Source: Pseudomonas simiae (GTDB taxonomy: Bacteria; Pseudomonadota; Gammaproteobacteria; Pseudomonadales; Pseudomonadaceae). From it: 64,000 bases of DNA. Each line of letters opens with the position of its first letter. Within the stretch, counting starts at the first letter, position 1. The stretch covers positions 558,001 to 622,000 of the forward strand of contig NZ_FOKB01000001.1 in NCBI RefSeq assembly GCF_900111895.1, read 5' to 3'. The notes beneath the pieces were generated by a model. The model ran no database searches and was not told the DNA's origin. It was given only the letters and a program-made list of their open reading frames with translations. Below are positions 8,306 through 17,143 of this stretch, in pieces. The position numbers and the translations under genes were made by a program.

Positions 8306-9265
8306 ATGAAAGAAAAGTTGAATCTCGCTTGTAATATAAAGCTCATGGAGCAAGATGAGAAATATCGGGATATACGAAATTATATTTTCTTTCATTCGTT
8401 GTCTGACGCTGTTTGGCGCAATCATCAGGTGCTGACTTCAGATTTGGCAGAGTTATTAGATCTTACTGCGTCAACTGATACACAAACTATTTTTGCCAAA
8501 AGAACTCGGGTGCAAAACTCGCTGTTGAATCTTCTCAATGCGCACAAGCTGTTTATTGATATCTTAAAGCGTCACCATGAAAAGAATGAAAAACGACGCT
8601 ATAGGCAGTTAAGGTTGATATTGGGTTATTATTATGATGAGGATTTTAATTATCGTATCTTTGAGGTTTTAAGGAATTACTGTCAGCATTTTAGCTCTGT
8701 TCCAATTGATATTTTTTCAGATTTTGAAGGTGTATCTTACATTTTTATAAATAAACAAGAGCTTGGGAAGGATGCTAAGGCGAAAAATAAAATAGAAAGA
8801 GAGTTGGCGTCTCCGTTACATATGGAGTTGAACTCTGCAGTTCGTGATTGGCTAGTCGTGGTGACTCATATATATGGCTTGGTTTTAGATTTTTTTGCCT
8901 ATAAGTCAAGTCTTCATGTTTGCGATTTTTTACAACAATTGGAAACGGATGTGGCGAAGAGTCGTTCTGAGCCGTTAGTTGCAGAGGTGATGAAGTCTGT
9001 CGAAATAAAAATAATAAAAAAGAGAATGCTTTTCCCTGTTCTTCCTGATCCTGAACAGCTCTGTCGAGGAATTCTTGAAAGAATTGGAAGCGCTGAGCAA
9101 CGACTTAGATATGAAAGTGCGAAGACTATCATTAGTGACCTGCGCTCATCTAAAAATTACGCAAGAAAAAGAAAGGGGTTTGGGATTGATTTTGAGAGTA
9201 AGGGATTGGACACGCTTACACTTAAACAACTGAATAGATGGTTGAATGGGGAAGACCCAATCTGA
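8306..9265 (+). CDS. Unrecognised AT-rich gene with a HEPN-like R-N-x3-H motif
   Basis: A 319-residue, mostly helical, basic protein that I cannot place in a family. It contains RNYCQH at residues 123-128, at the end of a predicted helix. That spacing is Arg-x4-His with Asn second, the catalytic motif of HEPN ribonucleases found in toxins and defence proteins. A similar RNYIFFH lies at 24-30. The rest shows no signal peptide or clear transmembrane helix. GC content is strikingly low compared with flanking genes. It follows a small membrane protein gene, and a hairpin terminator lies 25 bases after the stop. The function is unknown and the HEPN reading is tentative. Confidence 0.75.
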   Translation: MKEKLNLACNIKLMEQDEKYRDIRNYIFFHSLSDAVWRNHQVLTSDLAELLDLTASTDTQTIFAKRTRVQNSLLNLLNAHKLFIDILKRHHEKNEKRRYRQLRLILGYYYDEDFNYRIFEVLRNYCQHFSSVPIDIFSDFEGVSYIFINKQELGKDAKAKNKIERELASPLHMELNSAVRDWLVVVTHIYGLVLDFFAYKSSLHVCDFLQQLETDVAKSRSEPLVAEVMKSVEIKIIKKRMLFPVLPDPEQLCRGILERIGSAEQRLRYESAKTIISDLRSSKNYARKRKGFGIDFESKGLDTLTLKQLNRWLNGEDPI

Positions 9266-9289
9266 AGAATCACCCATGAGCATCACGGT

Positions 9290-9324
9290 AAGCGGCTGTT
9301 GCTTTGATAGGCAGCAGTCCGCTT
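9290..9324 (+). terminator. Hairpin terminator after AT-rich pair
   Basis: AAGCGGCTGTTGC pairs with GCAGCAG-T-CCGCTT across a short loop and is followed by TGTTTG. It would end transcription of the two-gene AT-rich islet and isolates it from the downstream transporter. Confidence 0.6.
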
Positions 9325-9397
9325 TGTTTGAGGGGAGGGCTTAGGGCTTATACTAGCGCCCTGGCAATCAACTCATTCAAACCTACCGGGATACCCC

Positions 9398-10609
9398 ATG
9401 AGCACCTCTCTCCCTCTCACCCCCGCGCGCAGGCCCCTCGCGCCGTTGGTGGCCTTTATCATCCTGGTGCTGGGCGCCCTGTTCCTGCAAAACAGCGTCG
9501 GCTCACGCCAGGTGCTGTTGCTGGTGGTCGGCGCGGCACTGGGCTTGACGCTCTACCACGCCGCCTTCGGGTTCACCTCGGCCTGGCGCGTGTTCATCAA
9601 TGATCGCCGTGGCGCCGGTTTGCGTGCGCAGATGGTGATGCTGGCGATCGCGGTGCTGTTGTTCTTCCCGGCGTTGGGGGCCGGCAGTTTGTTCGGGCAG
9701 CCGGTGGTCGGGCTGGTGGCGCCGGCCGGGCTTTCGGTGGTGTTCGGGGCGTTCATCTTTGGTATCGGCATGCAGTTGGGCGGCGGGTGTGCGTCGGGCA
9801 CGCTGTTCACCGTGGGCGGCGGTAATGCGCGCATGCTGGTGACGTTGTTCTTCTTTATCTGTGGTTCGCTGATCGCCACGCACCACGTGGACTGGTGGTT
9901 TGCGCTGCCGTCATTCCCGGCGGTGTCCATCGTCAAGATCTTCGGCGTAGTGCCGGCGATGGGCTTGAGCCTGGCGGTGTTCGCGATCATTGCGCTGGTG
10001 ACCGTGCGCCTGGAGAAGGGCCGTCATGGTCAATTGGAGGAGGGCGTTAAAAGTGAGCATCAAGGCCTGCACCGCTTCCTGCGCGGCCCGTGGCCGTTGG
10101 TGTGGGGCGCAATCGGCCTGGCCTTGCTCAACTACACCACCCTGGCACTGGCAGGTCGGCCTTGGGGCATTACCTCGGCGTTTGCCTTGTGGGGGGCCAA
10201 AGTCGCCAGCGGCCTGGGGGTGGACGTGGCCAGTTGGGCGTTCTGGCAGATGCCGGGCAACGCCAAGGCGCTTGCTGCGCCGGTGTGGGAGGACATCACT
10301 AGCGTAATGGACATCGGCATCGTCCTCGGTGCCCTGTTGGCCGCCGGCCTGGCCGGGCGTTTCGCCCCCAGCCTGAAGATTCCAACGCGCTCTCTGGTGG
10401 CGGCGGTGATCGGCGGCCTGCTGCTCGGTTACGGCTCGCGCCTGGCCTACGGCTGCAACATCGGCGCGTATTTCAGCGGCATCGCCTCGGGCAGCCTGCA
10501 TGGCTGGGTATGGTTGGTGGCGGCGTTTATCGGCAACAGCGTGGGTGTACGGCTGCGGCCGTTGTTCTTTGCGGGTGAGCGACCGCAGGTGGCGTTGAGC
10601 GGTTGCTGA
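9398..10609 (+). CDS. YeeE/YedE-family transporter (TsuA-like sulfur-compound importer)
   Basis: A 403-residue inner-membrane protein of the YeeE/YedE family. Two internal repeats each bear the hallmark Cys motif: GMQLGGGCASGTLFTVGGG near residues 124-142 and YGCNIGAYFSGIASGSLHGW near residue 350. Characterised relatives (TsuA) pass thiosulfate along such cysteines, and other members serve selenium or other sulfur species. The gene stands alone, without the TusA-like partner (TsuB) that often follows, so its exact substrate is open. Confidence 0.88.
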   Translation: MSTSLPLTPARRPLAPLVAFIILVLGALFLQNSVGSRQVLLLVVGAALGLTLYHAAFGFTSAWRVFINDRRGAGLRAQMVMLAIAVLLFFPALGAGSLFGQPVVGLVAPAGLSVVFGAFIFGIGMQLGGGCASGTLFTVGGGNARMLVTLFFFICGSLIATHHVDWWFALPSFPAVSIVKIFGVVPAMGLSLAVFAIIALVTVRLEKGRHGQLEEGVKSEHQGLHRFLRGPWPLVWGAIGLALLNYTTLALAGRPWGITSAFALWGAKVASGLGVDVASWAFWQMPGNAKALAAPVWEDITSVMDIGIVLGALLAAGLAGRFAPSLKIPTRSLVAAVIGGLLLGYGSRLAYGCNIGAYFSGIASGSLHGWVWLVAAFIGNSVGVRLRPLFFAGERPQVALSGC

Positions 10610-10610
10610 A

Positions 10611-10773
10611 TCAGTTTTCCGGGGCGTTGTCTGGCGCCTGAGCCGCTTCAGCCGCCAGCTTTTCCCGGTCCGCTTTGCTGATGTACTTGTCCTTTTTCTT
10701 CGGCGCCAATTTGGCGTTGGCCTTCTTGGCTTTTTCCTTGAAGAGCTGCTGGAGTTTTTTCTGGCGGTTCATG
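10611..10773 (-). pseudogene. DUF2986 small basic protein gene with a one-base frameshift
   Basis: Read on the minus strand from the ATG, the frame gives MNRQKKLQQLF. After one skipped base it continues KEKAKKANAKLAPKKK and KYISKADREKL to a stop at 10611. That is the complete small lysine-rich DUF2986 protein of about 53 residues. The interval is 163 bases, one more than a multiple of three. The extra base is a G in the GG at 10740-10741. In the uncorrected frame translation ends after about 41 codons in non-homologous residues. The gene is either a very recent pseudogene or a sequencing error. It ends one base from the YeeE/YedE stop. Confidence 0.7.
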
Positions 10774-10910
10774 TCGTTCTACCCGGGTTGTACAGGGCCG
10801 GGATGATACCAGTTTCGTTCACTGGGTCGCTTTTTAGCGCCGATCTGTGCATTGAATCGCCTGGCCTTTCGCCAATAATCGGGTGCTCCAGCGCATAACG
10901 GAAGACACGG

Positions 10911-11726
10911 ATGAGCATCCACACCCGCACCAAACGTCTGACAGTCCCGCAACTGGTCGCCATGAAAGGCCAGCAGAAGATCGTCTCCCTGACGGCCTAC
11001 TCCAGTGCCATCGCCAAGTTGATCGACCCCGTGGTCGATTTCATCCTGGTCGGTGATTCCACGGCGATGGTCGGCTATGGCCGGCCCTCGACCTTGAGCA
11101 TGCAGCTTGAAGAAATCATCGGCCACACCCGCGCTGTGGTCGATAGCACCCGGCTGGCGTGTGTCATTGCCGACATGCCGTTTGGCAGTTATCAGGAATC
11201 CAATGAGCAGGCCTTTCGCAATTGCGCCCAGGTACTGGCGCGCACCGGCTGCGATGCCGTCAAGCTGGAGGCCAACCAGGCCTTGGCCGGCACCGTCGAA
11301 TTCCTGGTGGCGCGGGGTATTCCGGTAATGGCTCATGTGGGGCTGATGCCGCAATTCGTCAACGTGATGGGCGGCTTCAAGGCCCAGGGCCTCACCGCTG
11401 AGGCCGGCGCGCGGATTGCCGAAGACGCGCGCGCCAATCTGCAGGCGGGTGCCTTCAGCCTGTTGCTTGAAGGGGTGGCTGAAGGTGTGGCGCGTCAGAT
11501 TACCCTCGACTCGAAAATGCCGACCATCGGCATCGGTGCTTCACCGGCCTGCGACGGCCAGGTGCTGGTCACTGAAGATGTGCTGGGCCTGGGCGGTGAA
11601 CACCTGCCGCGCTTCGTCAAACAGTATGCGGATGTGGGGGCAGTGATCCGCGACGCCTGCGAGCGGTTCGCCGAAGAGGTACGTCACGGCCGGTTCCCAG
11701 AGGCGCGGCACTGCTACGGACTCTGA
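10911..11726 (+). CDS. panB: 3-methyl-2-oxobutanoate hydroxymethyltransferase, panB-type paralogue
   Basis: A 271-residue PanB-family enzyme that transfers a hydroxymethyl group from 5,10-methylene-THF to 2-oxoisovalerate in pantothenate synthesis. Mg ligands are in place: LVGDST (Asp49) and ADMPFGSY. So are the substrate residues in DAVKLEA, the catalytic Glu in LLEGV, and the family block [15 protein letters not shown]. Several segments differ from the usual panB partner of panC ([12 protein letters not shown] instead of VTAYD-type), and no panC or panD is adjacent. This suggests a second, diverged copy. It converges on the MocR regulator with a 13-base overlap. Confidence 0.82.
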   Translation: MSIHTRTKRLTVPQLVAMKGQQKIVSLTAYSSAIAKLIDPVVDFILVGDSTAMVGYGRPSTLSMQLEEIIGHTRAVVDSTRLACVIADMPFGSYQESNEQAFRNCAQVLARTGCDAVKLEANQALAGTVEFLVARGIPVMAHVGLMPQFVNVMGGFKAQGLTAEAGARIAEDARANLQAGAFSLLLEGVAEGVARQITLDSKMPTIGIGASPACDGQVLVTEDVLGLGGEHLPRFVKQYADVGAVIRDACERFAEEVRHGRFPEARHCYGL

Positions 11727-13108
11727 CGAATCGCCTGCGACAACTGCTCCACGGCCTGGGCGATATCCTTGCTCCAATCGAGGGTGAAGCTCAGGCGCAG
11801 GTGCTGTTTCCAGCTGCCTTGCTGGCTGAACAGTTCACCGGGGGCGATGACGATGCGCTCGACCAGCAGGTGTTCGAACACCCGGCGCATGTCGACCGGG
11901 CACATCGCCGCAAGCCAGAAGCACGCCCCGCCTTGTGGAGTCATGACCTCAAAGGCACCCCTGGCGTATTGGTCCAGCAGGTTTTTCATGCGGATCATGC
12001 AGTCGTGCAACAAGGCCCGCAGCTTGTGCAGGTGCGCGTCGATGCGCTTGGAAGTGAACAGCTTGGCGATCGCTTTCTGACGGATCGGTGAGAGGCGAAA
12101 CGCCCGCTCCAGGAACATACGCTGCAACTGCGGCCCACACCCACGGCACAACACATAACCGTAGGGTGCCTCCGAGCCGATCACCTTATCGAAGGTCGAG
12201 AACACCAGCAGCCTCTGTGGGTCGGCAAAGTCGCGGTAGCGCGCCGGTTGGGTCGCGAAATACAAGTCGCCGTAGGTGTCGTTTTCGAACAACCAGATGT
12301 CCCGTTCCGCCAGCCACCGGCAGATCTGCTGTTTATCTTCGCTCGGCATGCGGCTGCCGTGGGGAATGTTCACGGTGGATGACAGTACCGCCAGGCGGAT
12401 GGGCTCATGTTCGAGCCGTTCATTCAGGGCGTGCAGGTCGAAGCGGCCGTCGGCGTCCAGGTGCAGTTCGATCACACGGATGTTCGCCGCCTGCAACTGG
12501 CGCAGGATCGCCCACGAACACGGTGATTCCACCAACGCCACGGTGCCGGCCAGGTCCAGGGCGTTAAGCGACAGCTCCAGCACGCTGTGCAGGTCCGCGC
12601 CGATGTACACCTGACCGGCCTGCCAATAGTGGTCCGTGGAACAGGTGTAGCGCTCGGCCAACGCTGCGCGCAGCTCGGGCTCGCCGTAGGGCAGGTACTG
12701 CGGTGTAAGGGCACGCGGGTAGTGGCGGGCCAGTTCGCGCTCGATCATCAGCAGCGGGTTTTCCAGCGATAGCAGGATGGCCGGGACGTCGGCGCTCAGG
12801 GCTAGCATGCCCGGTTGGCGGGAGTTGGCGAAGACCTGGTCGAGCAGGTTGGATGAGCGTTCAGTCGATAAAGGCGCGGGTATCAACCGCGTGAAATAAC
12901 CGAGCTTGGGCCGGGCGTAGACCCGTCCCTCATCCTCCAGCAACGAATAGGCGTATTTGGTGGTCGACACCGACACGCCGAGGCGCTGCGCCAATTGGCG
13001 CAGGGACGGTAGTTTTTGCTCGCCTTGCGCTGAGCTGGCCTCGATCAACTCGACGAGGTAGCGATACACCGATTGATAGGCGAAGGCGGTGTCCTTGGGG
13101 TTAGCCAT
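11714..13108 (-). CDS. MocR/GntR-family regulator with aminotransferase-like domain
   Basis: A 464-residue regulator. The N-terminal GntR winged helix spans about residues 8-75 ([20 protein letters not shown]), joined by a linker to a fold-type I aminotransferase-like domain. The PLP-site region is visible as [10 protein letters not shown] and [15 protein letters not shown]. MocR proteins sense PLP or amino-compound adducts and usually govern a neighbouring metabolic or transport gene. Upstream in the same direction lies a DUF2569 gene only 6 bases away, so the two are probably co-transcribed. The target is not evident. Confidence 0.88.
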   Translation of the reverse strand: MANPKDTAFAYQSVYRYLVELIEASSAQGEQKLPSLRQLAQRLGVSVSTTKYAYSLLEDEGRVYARPKLGYFTRLIPAPLSTERSSNLLDQVFANSRQPGMLALSADVPAILLSLENPLLMIERELARHYPRALTPQYLPYGEPELRAALAERYTCSTDHYWQAGQVYIGADLHSVLELSLNALDLAGTVALVESPCSWAILRQLQAANIRVIELHLDADGRFDLHALNERLEHEPIRLAVLSSTVNIPHGSRMPSEDKQQICRWLAERDIWLFENDTYGDLYFATQPARYRDFADPQRLLVFSTFDKVIGSEAPYGYVLCRGCGPQLQRMFLERAFRLSPIRQKAIAKLFTSKRIDAHLHKLRALLHDCMIRMKNLLDQYARGAFEVMTPQGGACFWLAAMCPVDMRRVFEHLLVERIVIAPGELFSQQGSWKQHLRLSFTLDWSKDIAQAVEQLSQAIRQSP

Positions 13109-13114
13109 GCACGC

Positions 13115-13633
13115 TCAAGAGATAACGGCCGTGTGCGCGTCCGCTCTCTGCGGCTTATGCATGACAAACGTTGCCTTTACCCGTTTGGATACCAGCATGT
13201 AAGGCACCCAGATGAACAAGGTAATCAATGTCCGTGCCAGCTCTTTTGTCGTGTTGGAGTCGAAAATGGGTTCATCTACGAACACCAGTGAGCACACCCA
13301 GGCATCGAGGGGAATGAACACCGCCGACGCAATCACCGTCGCGATATAAACCTTGGGGAATAGATAGTGCTCGGAGATGAAAAGGTAAATGAGGTAGGCG
13401 TAGGTGGCGACAAACAACCCATTAATCAGCGCTTCCGACACCAAAATCGGCGCCCACAACGGGTTGTACAGCGTCGTCCCAGGCGTAGACAGCACGGTAA
13501 AAGTGCCATCTGCAAAAAGAGGGTAATGCACCGCGAGAAGGCTATAGGCCGTGCGGGAAATCGAGATGACCAGGCCTATTACAATGAGCACGAGCCAGCC
13601 TCGTAACCCTCTCAACGCTTCGCTTTCTTGCAT
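13115..13633 (-). CDS. DUF2569-family membrane protein
   Basis: A 172-residue inner-membrane protein with four hydrophobic helices. The opening LRGLRGWLVLIVIGLVISI is the DUF2569 (YdgK-like) signature. Of two candidate ATGs, the inner one is preferred because a GGAGAG Shine-Dalgarno lies 6 bases before it; the outer start would add four residues (MESN). It is followed 6 bases later by the MocR regulator gene and lies downstream of a hydrolase gene in the opposite order. The function of the family is unknown. Confidence 0.75.
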   Translation of the reverse strand: MQESEALRGLRGWLVLIVIGLVISISRTAYSLLAVHYPLFADGTFTVLSTPGTTLYNPLWAPILVSEALINGLFVATYAYLIYLFISEHYLFPKVYIATVIASAVFIPLDAWVCSLVFVDEPIFDSNTTKELARTLITLFIWVPYMLVSKRVKATFVMHKPQRADAHTAVIS

Positions 13634-13660
13634 GTTGCTCTCCATGGGTGACTCAGTTGA

Positions 13661-14698
13661 TCAATGGTTGAACGATTGCTGCAGGAACGCAGTGATCAGG
13701 CCTACCACCTGTTGTTGGATTTCTGCCCTGGGCCGAGCCTCTTCACCATCCCGGCAAATCATGCCGTCCCCAGGTGAACTTTCTTCAATCAACTCCATCC
13801 CGCCCGGCTTGCAGATCGACATGAACGTGAAGTGAGTGGCATCGCCGATCTCCACGTATTGGGTCGAGGCTTTTGGCAGGCGCTTGACCAAGGCGGCGGA
13901 CTCCAGGTTCGGGTCCATATCCTCCGTTGGCACGCCGCCCGCAATCACCAGCGCCGGTACGGGAAGTGCGGCCAGGCTGGCGTCGGTGAAGCCGCGCGCG
14001 AGGCCCAGGTCCAAAGACACAATGGCGGTGACGCGTTTGTCGCTCAAGTCCGCGGCCAACTGGGCTTTGCCTTCGGCTGTGCCGGCGGGGTTCATCTCGT
14101 GGTAGCCAATGCAGCCGCCGAGCTTCGGGTGTGCGTTGCATTCCTTCGTGAACAGGTCGGGATCGAAGCGTGCGCCGGCAATCTCCAACGCGGTCCAGCC
14201 GCCGAGGGAGTGGCCTACTACGGCAATCCGGTGTTCCGCCACCGCGCCAAATTGCTTGGGCTGGGCCAGGACCGCATCGATGGCGCGGCTCAGGTCAGCC
14301 GGGCGTTTCCATAACTGAGCGGCGGTCTGCGGGCTGCGATCTTTGGTGGTGGTGCCGGGGTGATTCACCGCCGCCACCACGTAACCGTTGTGCGCCAAGG
14401 CACTGGCCAGCCACACCTGTTTGCCCCAATTGCCGCCGTAGCCGTGGGAGAGCACGATCAGCGGGTGTTCACCGGCAGCCGGCGTTGCATCGGGCACAGC
14501 GAGGGCGCCGATGAAGACGGCGTTGTCGGCGATCAGCACGGGTTTGGCGGTGGTTGCCGCGGGATACCAGACGACCATCTCCAACGGGCGGCTGCTCTGC
14601 GCGTCGGGCAGGGTGGCGGTCCTGAAGCCGACGGGGCTCTCGGCCGCGAGGGCGGGAGTGGCAAGGCAGAGCAGCAGCGTACGCAACGCGGTTTTCAT
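13661..14698 (-). CDS. Exported alpha/beta hydrolase (PAF-acetylhydrolase/dienelactone hydrolase-like)
   Basis: A 345-residue secreted serine hydrolase. The chosen ATG gives the signal peptide MKTALRTLLLCLATPALA; a longer upstream reading would place extra residues before it. The nucleophile elbow is GHSLGG (Ser164), an oxyanion HGYGGNWG lies near 85-92, and the final His is in DATHFTFM. Four or more cysteines in the C-terminal half would suit a periplasmic protein. Members hydrolyse short-chain or phospholipid-type esters. It is divergent from msrA across 130 bases. Confidence 0.85.
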   Translation of the reverse strand: MKTALRTLLLCLATPALAAESPVGFRTATLPDAQSSRPLEMVVWYPAATTAKPVLIADNAVFIGALAVPDATPAAGEHPLIVLSHGYGGNWGKQVWLASALAHNGYVVAAVNHPGTTTKDRSPQTAAQLWKRPADLSRAIDAVLAQPKQFGAVAEHRIAVVGHSLGGWTALEIAGARFDPDLFTKECNAHPKLGGCIGYHEMNPAGTAEGKAQLAADLSDKRVTAIVSLDLGLARGFTDASLAALPVPALVIAGGVPTEDMDPNLESAALVKRLPKASTQYVEIGDATHFTFMSICKPGGMELIEESSPGDGMICRDGEEARPRAEIQQQVVGLITAFLQQSFNH

Positions 14699-14828
14699 TG
14701 TTGTTATCGTCCTTGATTCTGGTGGCGCATCATTACCCGAAACCAATCGTCTGGGTACCCCCTTACCCTTGGTATTTGCCAACACAGCCCCATAACTAGC
14801 GTGTATCCATTGCGCGGAAGAACACACC

Positions 14829-15335
14829 ATGACCCACTCAACCGAAACCGCGATCCTCGCCGGCGGCTGCTTCTGGGGGATGCAAGACCTGTTGCGCCGC
14901 TACCCCGGCGTGCTGCACACCCGCGTCGGCTATACCGGCGGCGATGTGCCGAATGCCACCTATCGCAACCATGGCAACCATGCGGAAGCGATCGAGATCG
15001 TGTTTGACCCGGCGGTGATCAGCTACCGGCAGATTCTGGAGTTCTTTTTCCAGATCCATGACCCGAGCACACCCAACCGGCAGGGCAATGATCTTGGGCC
15101 GAGCTATCGTTCGGCAATTTATTACCTGAGCGAGCAGCAACGGGATGTGGCCGAGGATACGGTGGCGGATGTGGATGCCTCGACATTGTGGCCGGGGCGG
15201 GTGGTGACGGAGATTGCGCCGGCGGGGCCGTTTTGGGAGGCAGAGCCGGAGCACCAGGATTATCTGGAGCGGATTCCCAACGGGTATACCTGCCACTTTA
15301 TCCGGCCGAACTGGACGTTGCCGAAGCGCGGCTGA
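14829..15335 (+). CDS. msrA: Peptide-methionine (S)-S-oxide reductase
   Basis: A 168-residue MsrA reducing the S-epimer of methionine sulfoxide in proteins. The catalytic GGCFWGMQD motif is at residues 12-20, with Cys14 as nucleophile. The substrate-site segments [20 protein letters not shown] and [23 protein letters not shown] follow. It lacks the long N-terminal part seen in the main ~215-residue msrA of pseudomonads, so it is probably a second, shorter copy. It is a monocistronic gene divergent from the hydrolase. Confidence 0.92.
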   Translation: MTHSTETAILAGGCFWGMQDLLRRYPGVLHTRVGYTGGDVPNATYRNHGNHAEAIEIVFDPAVISYRQILEFFFQIHDPSTPNRQGNDLGPSYRSAIYYLSEQQRDVAEDTVADVDASTLWPGRVVTEIAPAGPFWEAEPEHQDYLERIPNGYTCHFIRPNWTLPKRG

Positions 15336-15408
15336 AAGGGCAGGGGCACACGGGCTTGTGTTGACACAACACCGATAGATCGCAAAAAAACCGAGCCGTC
15401 GTCAGGGA

Positions 15409-16659
15409 TCAGGACTTGTCGTACGCCATGTACTCGTTCTGCAACACGATATGGTCCGCCAGGTATTTCGCATCGTGCCAAACCCCATAGATAAACGACG
15501 ATGCGCGGTTCACCAAATTCGGCAGGCCCAGGAAGTAAATCCCGCTCTGCGCGGAGATCCCGCGCTTGTGGAACGGCTCGCCTTTCTCATCGAATGCATC
15601 GACCTTCAACCAGCTGAAATCGAACGTGAAGCCAGTGGCCCAGAGGATCGTGGTCACGCCCGCTTCTGCCAGGTCCAGGCTCAACATCGGATTCACCAAA
15701 CACTCAGGATCTGGCAATAACTCCCAGGCCTGCGGTTCCGGGGGAAACGGCAACCCGTTCGCCTCGATATAGGCATCCGCATCGCGCAGCACGTCAAAGT
15801 AGGCGCGATCCCCTTGAGCCACGTTCTCGGCCAAGCCGGGTTGGAAGGTCATGACGCCGTCTTTCCAATTCTCGGTGACGCCCACCAGATGAATCCCTTG
15901 GTGCGCCAGGCGGCGGAAGTCGACCGTCTTACCGCCTTCGTAACCGCTGACCGCAAAGGCGACGTGCTTCTTCTTCGGCTGGATTTTGACTTCATCCCAT
16001 AGGCCCAACGCACCCAGCCACCAGCAGTAATCGCGACCGCGATAGGCGCGGGGAGGGCGGTAGTGTTCGCCCACCGAGAGGTACACGGTCTTGCCGGCCT
16101 TTTGCAGTTCTTCGGCGATTTGCGAGCCGGAGGCGCCGGCGCCGACGACCAGTACTGCGCCTTCGGGGAGTTGGCCGGGGTTCTTGTAGGTGCAAGAGTG
16201 CAGTTGATGCAGCGGTGCGTTGGTCGGGACGATGTTCGGGATGGACGGGCGCTGGAACGGGCCGGTGGCGGCGACCACATTGGCGGCTTCGATCACGCCG
16301 GCCGATGTGGTCACTTTGAAGCCGGGTCGTCCCACATGACGCTCTACCTGCTGCACCTCGACGCCGGTGCGCACGGGGGCCTGCAATTTGTCCACGTAGG
16401 CTTCAAAGTAGTCGGCCATACGCTCTTTGGGGGGGAAGGCTTCCGGCGAAATGCCTTCGAATGTGAGGCCGGGAAACCGGTCATGCCAGGCCGGCCCGTT
16501 AGCGACCAGGGAGTCCCAGCGCTCCGAACGCCAGCGTTCGGCGATGCGGTGGCGTTCCAGCACGATATGCGGCACGCCCATCAGCGATAGGTGTTCGCTC
16601 ATGGCGACGCCGGCCTGGCCTGCGCCGACGACCAGAGTGTTGATTTTTTCGACGGACAT
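15409..16659 (-). CDS. Flavin-containing monooxygenase / FAD-dependent NADPH oxidoreductase
   Basis: A 416-residue two-dinucleotide-fold flavoprotein. The FAD-binding motif VVGAGQAGVAMSEHL is near the N-terminus and the NADPH-binding VVGAGASGSQIAEEL near residues 175-190. Between them FPGLTFEGISPEAFPP replaces the usual FMO signature. These enzymes hydroxylate soft nucleophiles or act as Baeyer-Villiger oxygenases. The ATG chosen has AGGA 7 bases upstream. An alternative ATG at 16680 overlaps the preceding stop (TAATG) and would add seven residues. It is third in an operon with RidA and dehydroquinase-like genes. Confidence 0.82.
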   Translation of the reverse strand: MSVEKINTLVVGAGQAGVAMSEHLSLMGVPHIVLERHRIAERWRSERWDSLVANGPAWHDRFPGLTFEGISPEAFPPKERMADYFEAYVDKLQAPVRTGVEVQQVERHVGRPGFKVTTSAGVIEAANVVAATGPFQRPSIPNIVPTNAPLHQLHSCTYKNPGQLPEGAVLVVGAGASGSQIAEELQKAGKTVYLSVGEHYRPPRAYRGRDYCWWLGALGLWDEVKIQPKKKHVAFAVSGYEGGKTVDFRRLAHQGIHLVGVTENWKDGVMTFQPGLAENVAQGDRAYFDVLRDADAYIEANGLPFPPEPQAWELLPDPECLVNPMLSLDLAEAGVTTILWATGFTFDFSWLKVDAFDEKGEPFHKRGISAQSGIYFLGLPNLVNRASSFIYGVWHDAKYLADHIVLQNEYMAYDKS

Positions 16660-16679
16660 AGGCGGTTCCTGCACAGTCA

Positions 16680-17126
16680 TTAGGCGGTTTGGTCCAGCAA
16701 TTCGGCCACGGCCGTGAGTGCCAGTTGGTAACCCAGCGCCCCCAGCCCGGCGATCACACCGGTGGCGGCTTTGGACACGTAGGAGTGGTGCCGGAAGCGT
16801 TCGCGCTTCCAGATATTGCTCATGTGCGTTTCGATGATCGGACCGTCGAAGGCCAGCAGCGCATCGAGGATCGGCACCGAGCTGTAGCTGAGCCCGGCGG
16901 CGTTGATCACGATGGCGTCGGCGTTCAATCGTGCCTCTTGAATCCAGTCCACCAGCACGCCTTCATGGTTGCTCTGACGAAAATCCAGGGTCAGGCCCAG
17001 GGTCGCGGCGAGGTCTTGGCAGCGGGCTTGGATGCTGGCAAAGCTTTCGCTGCCGTAGGTGCCGGCTTTGTCCAGGCCATAGAGATTGGCGTTGGGCCCG
17101 TTGAGGAAAAACACAGGGTGGGTCAT
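16680..17126 (-). CDS. Type II 3-dehydroquinate dehydratase-like protein with altered lid loop
   Basis: A 148-residue protein of the type II dehydroquinase fold. Visible landmarks are LNGPNANLYG, the active-site Tyr in GTYG, VINAAG with the substrate Asn, ETHMSN with the catalytic His, and FRHHSYVSKAATGVIAGLG. The lid loop reads GLDKAGTYG where bona fide enzymes have G-R-R-E-P-x-x-Y-G, so the essential lid arginine is missing; a Lys sits next to its place. The gene lies between RidA-family and flavin monooxygenase genes under a LysR regulator, not in an aro operon. It could be a catabolic dehydroquinase or an enzyme with a new substrate. Confidence 0.8.
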   Translation of the reverse strand: MTHPVFFLNGPNANLYGLDKAGTYGSESFASIQARCQDLAATLGLTLDFRQSNHEGVLVDWIQEARLNADAIVINAAGLSYSSVPILDALLAFDGPIIETHMSNIWKRERFRHHSYVSKAATGVIAGLGALGYQLALTAVAELLDQTA

Positions 17127-17143
17127 GGCGTACTCCAGGTCAT

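Noticed and set aside
13643..13645. Outer ATG as start of the DUF2569 gene
   Set aside because: The bases after it include GGAGAG that serves the inner ATG at 13633, and the outer one has no site of its own.
15355..15372. GTGTTG-ACA-CAACAC hairpin as a terminator between msrA and the monooxygenase gene
   Set aside because: No T-tract on either strand and a short stem; could be chance.
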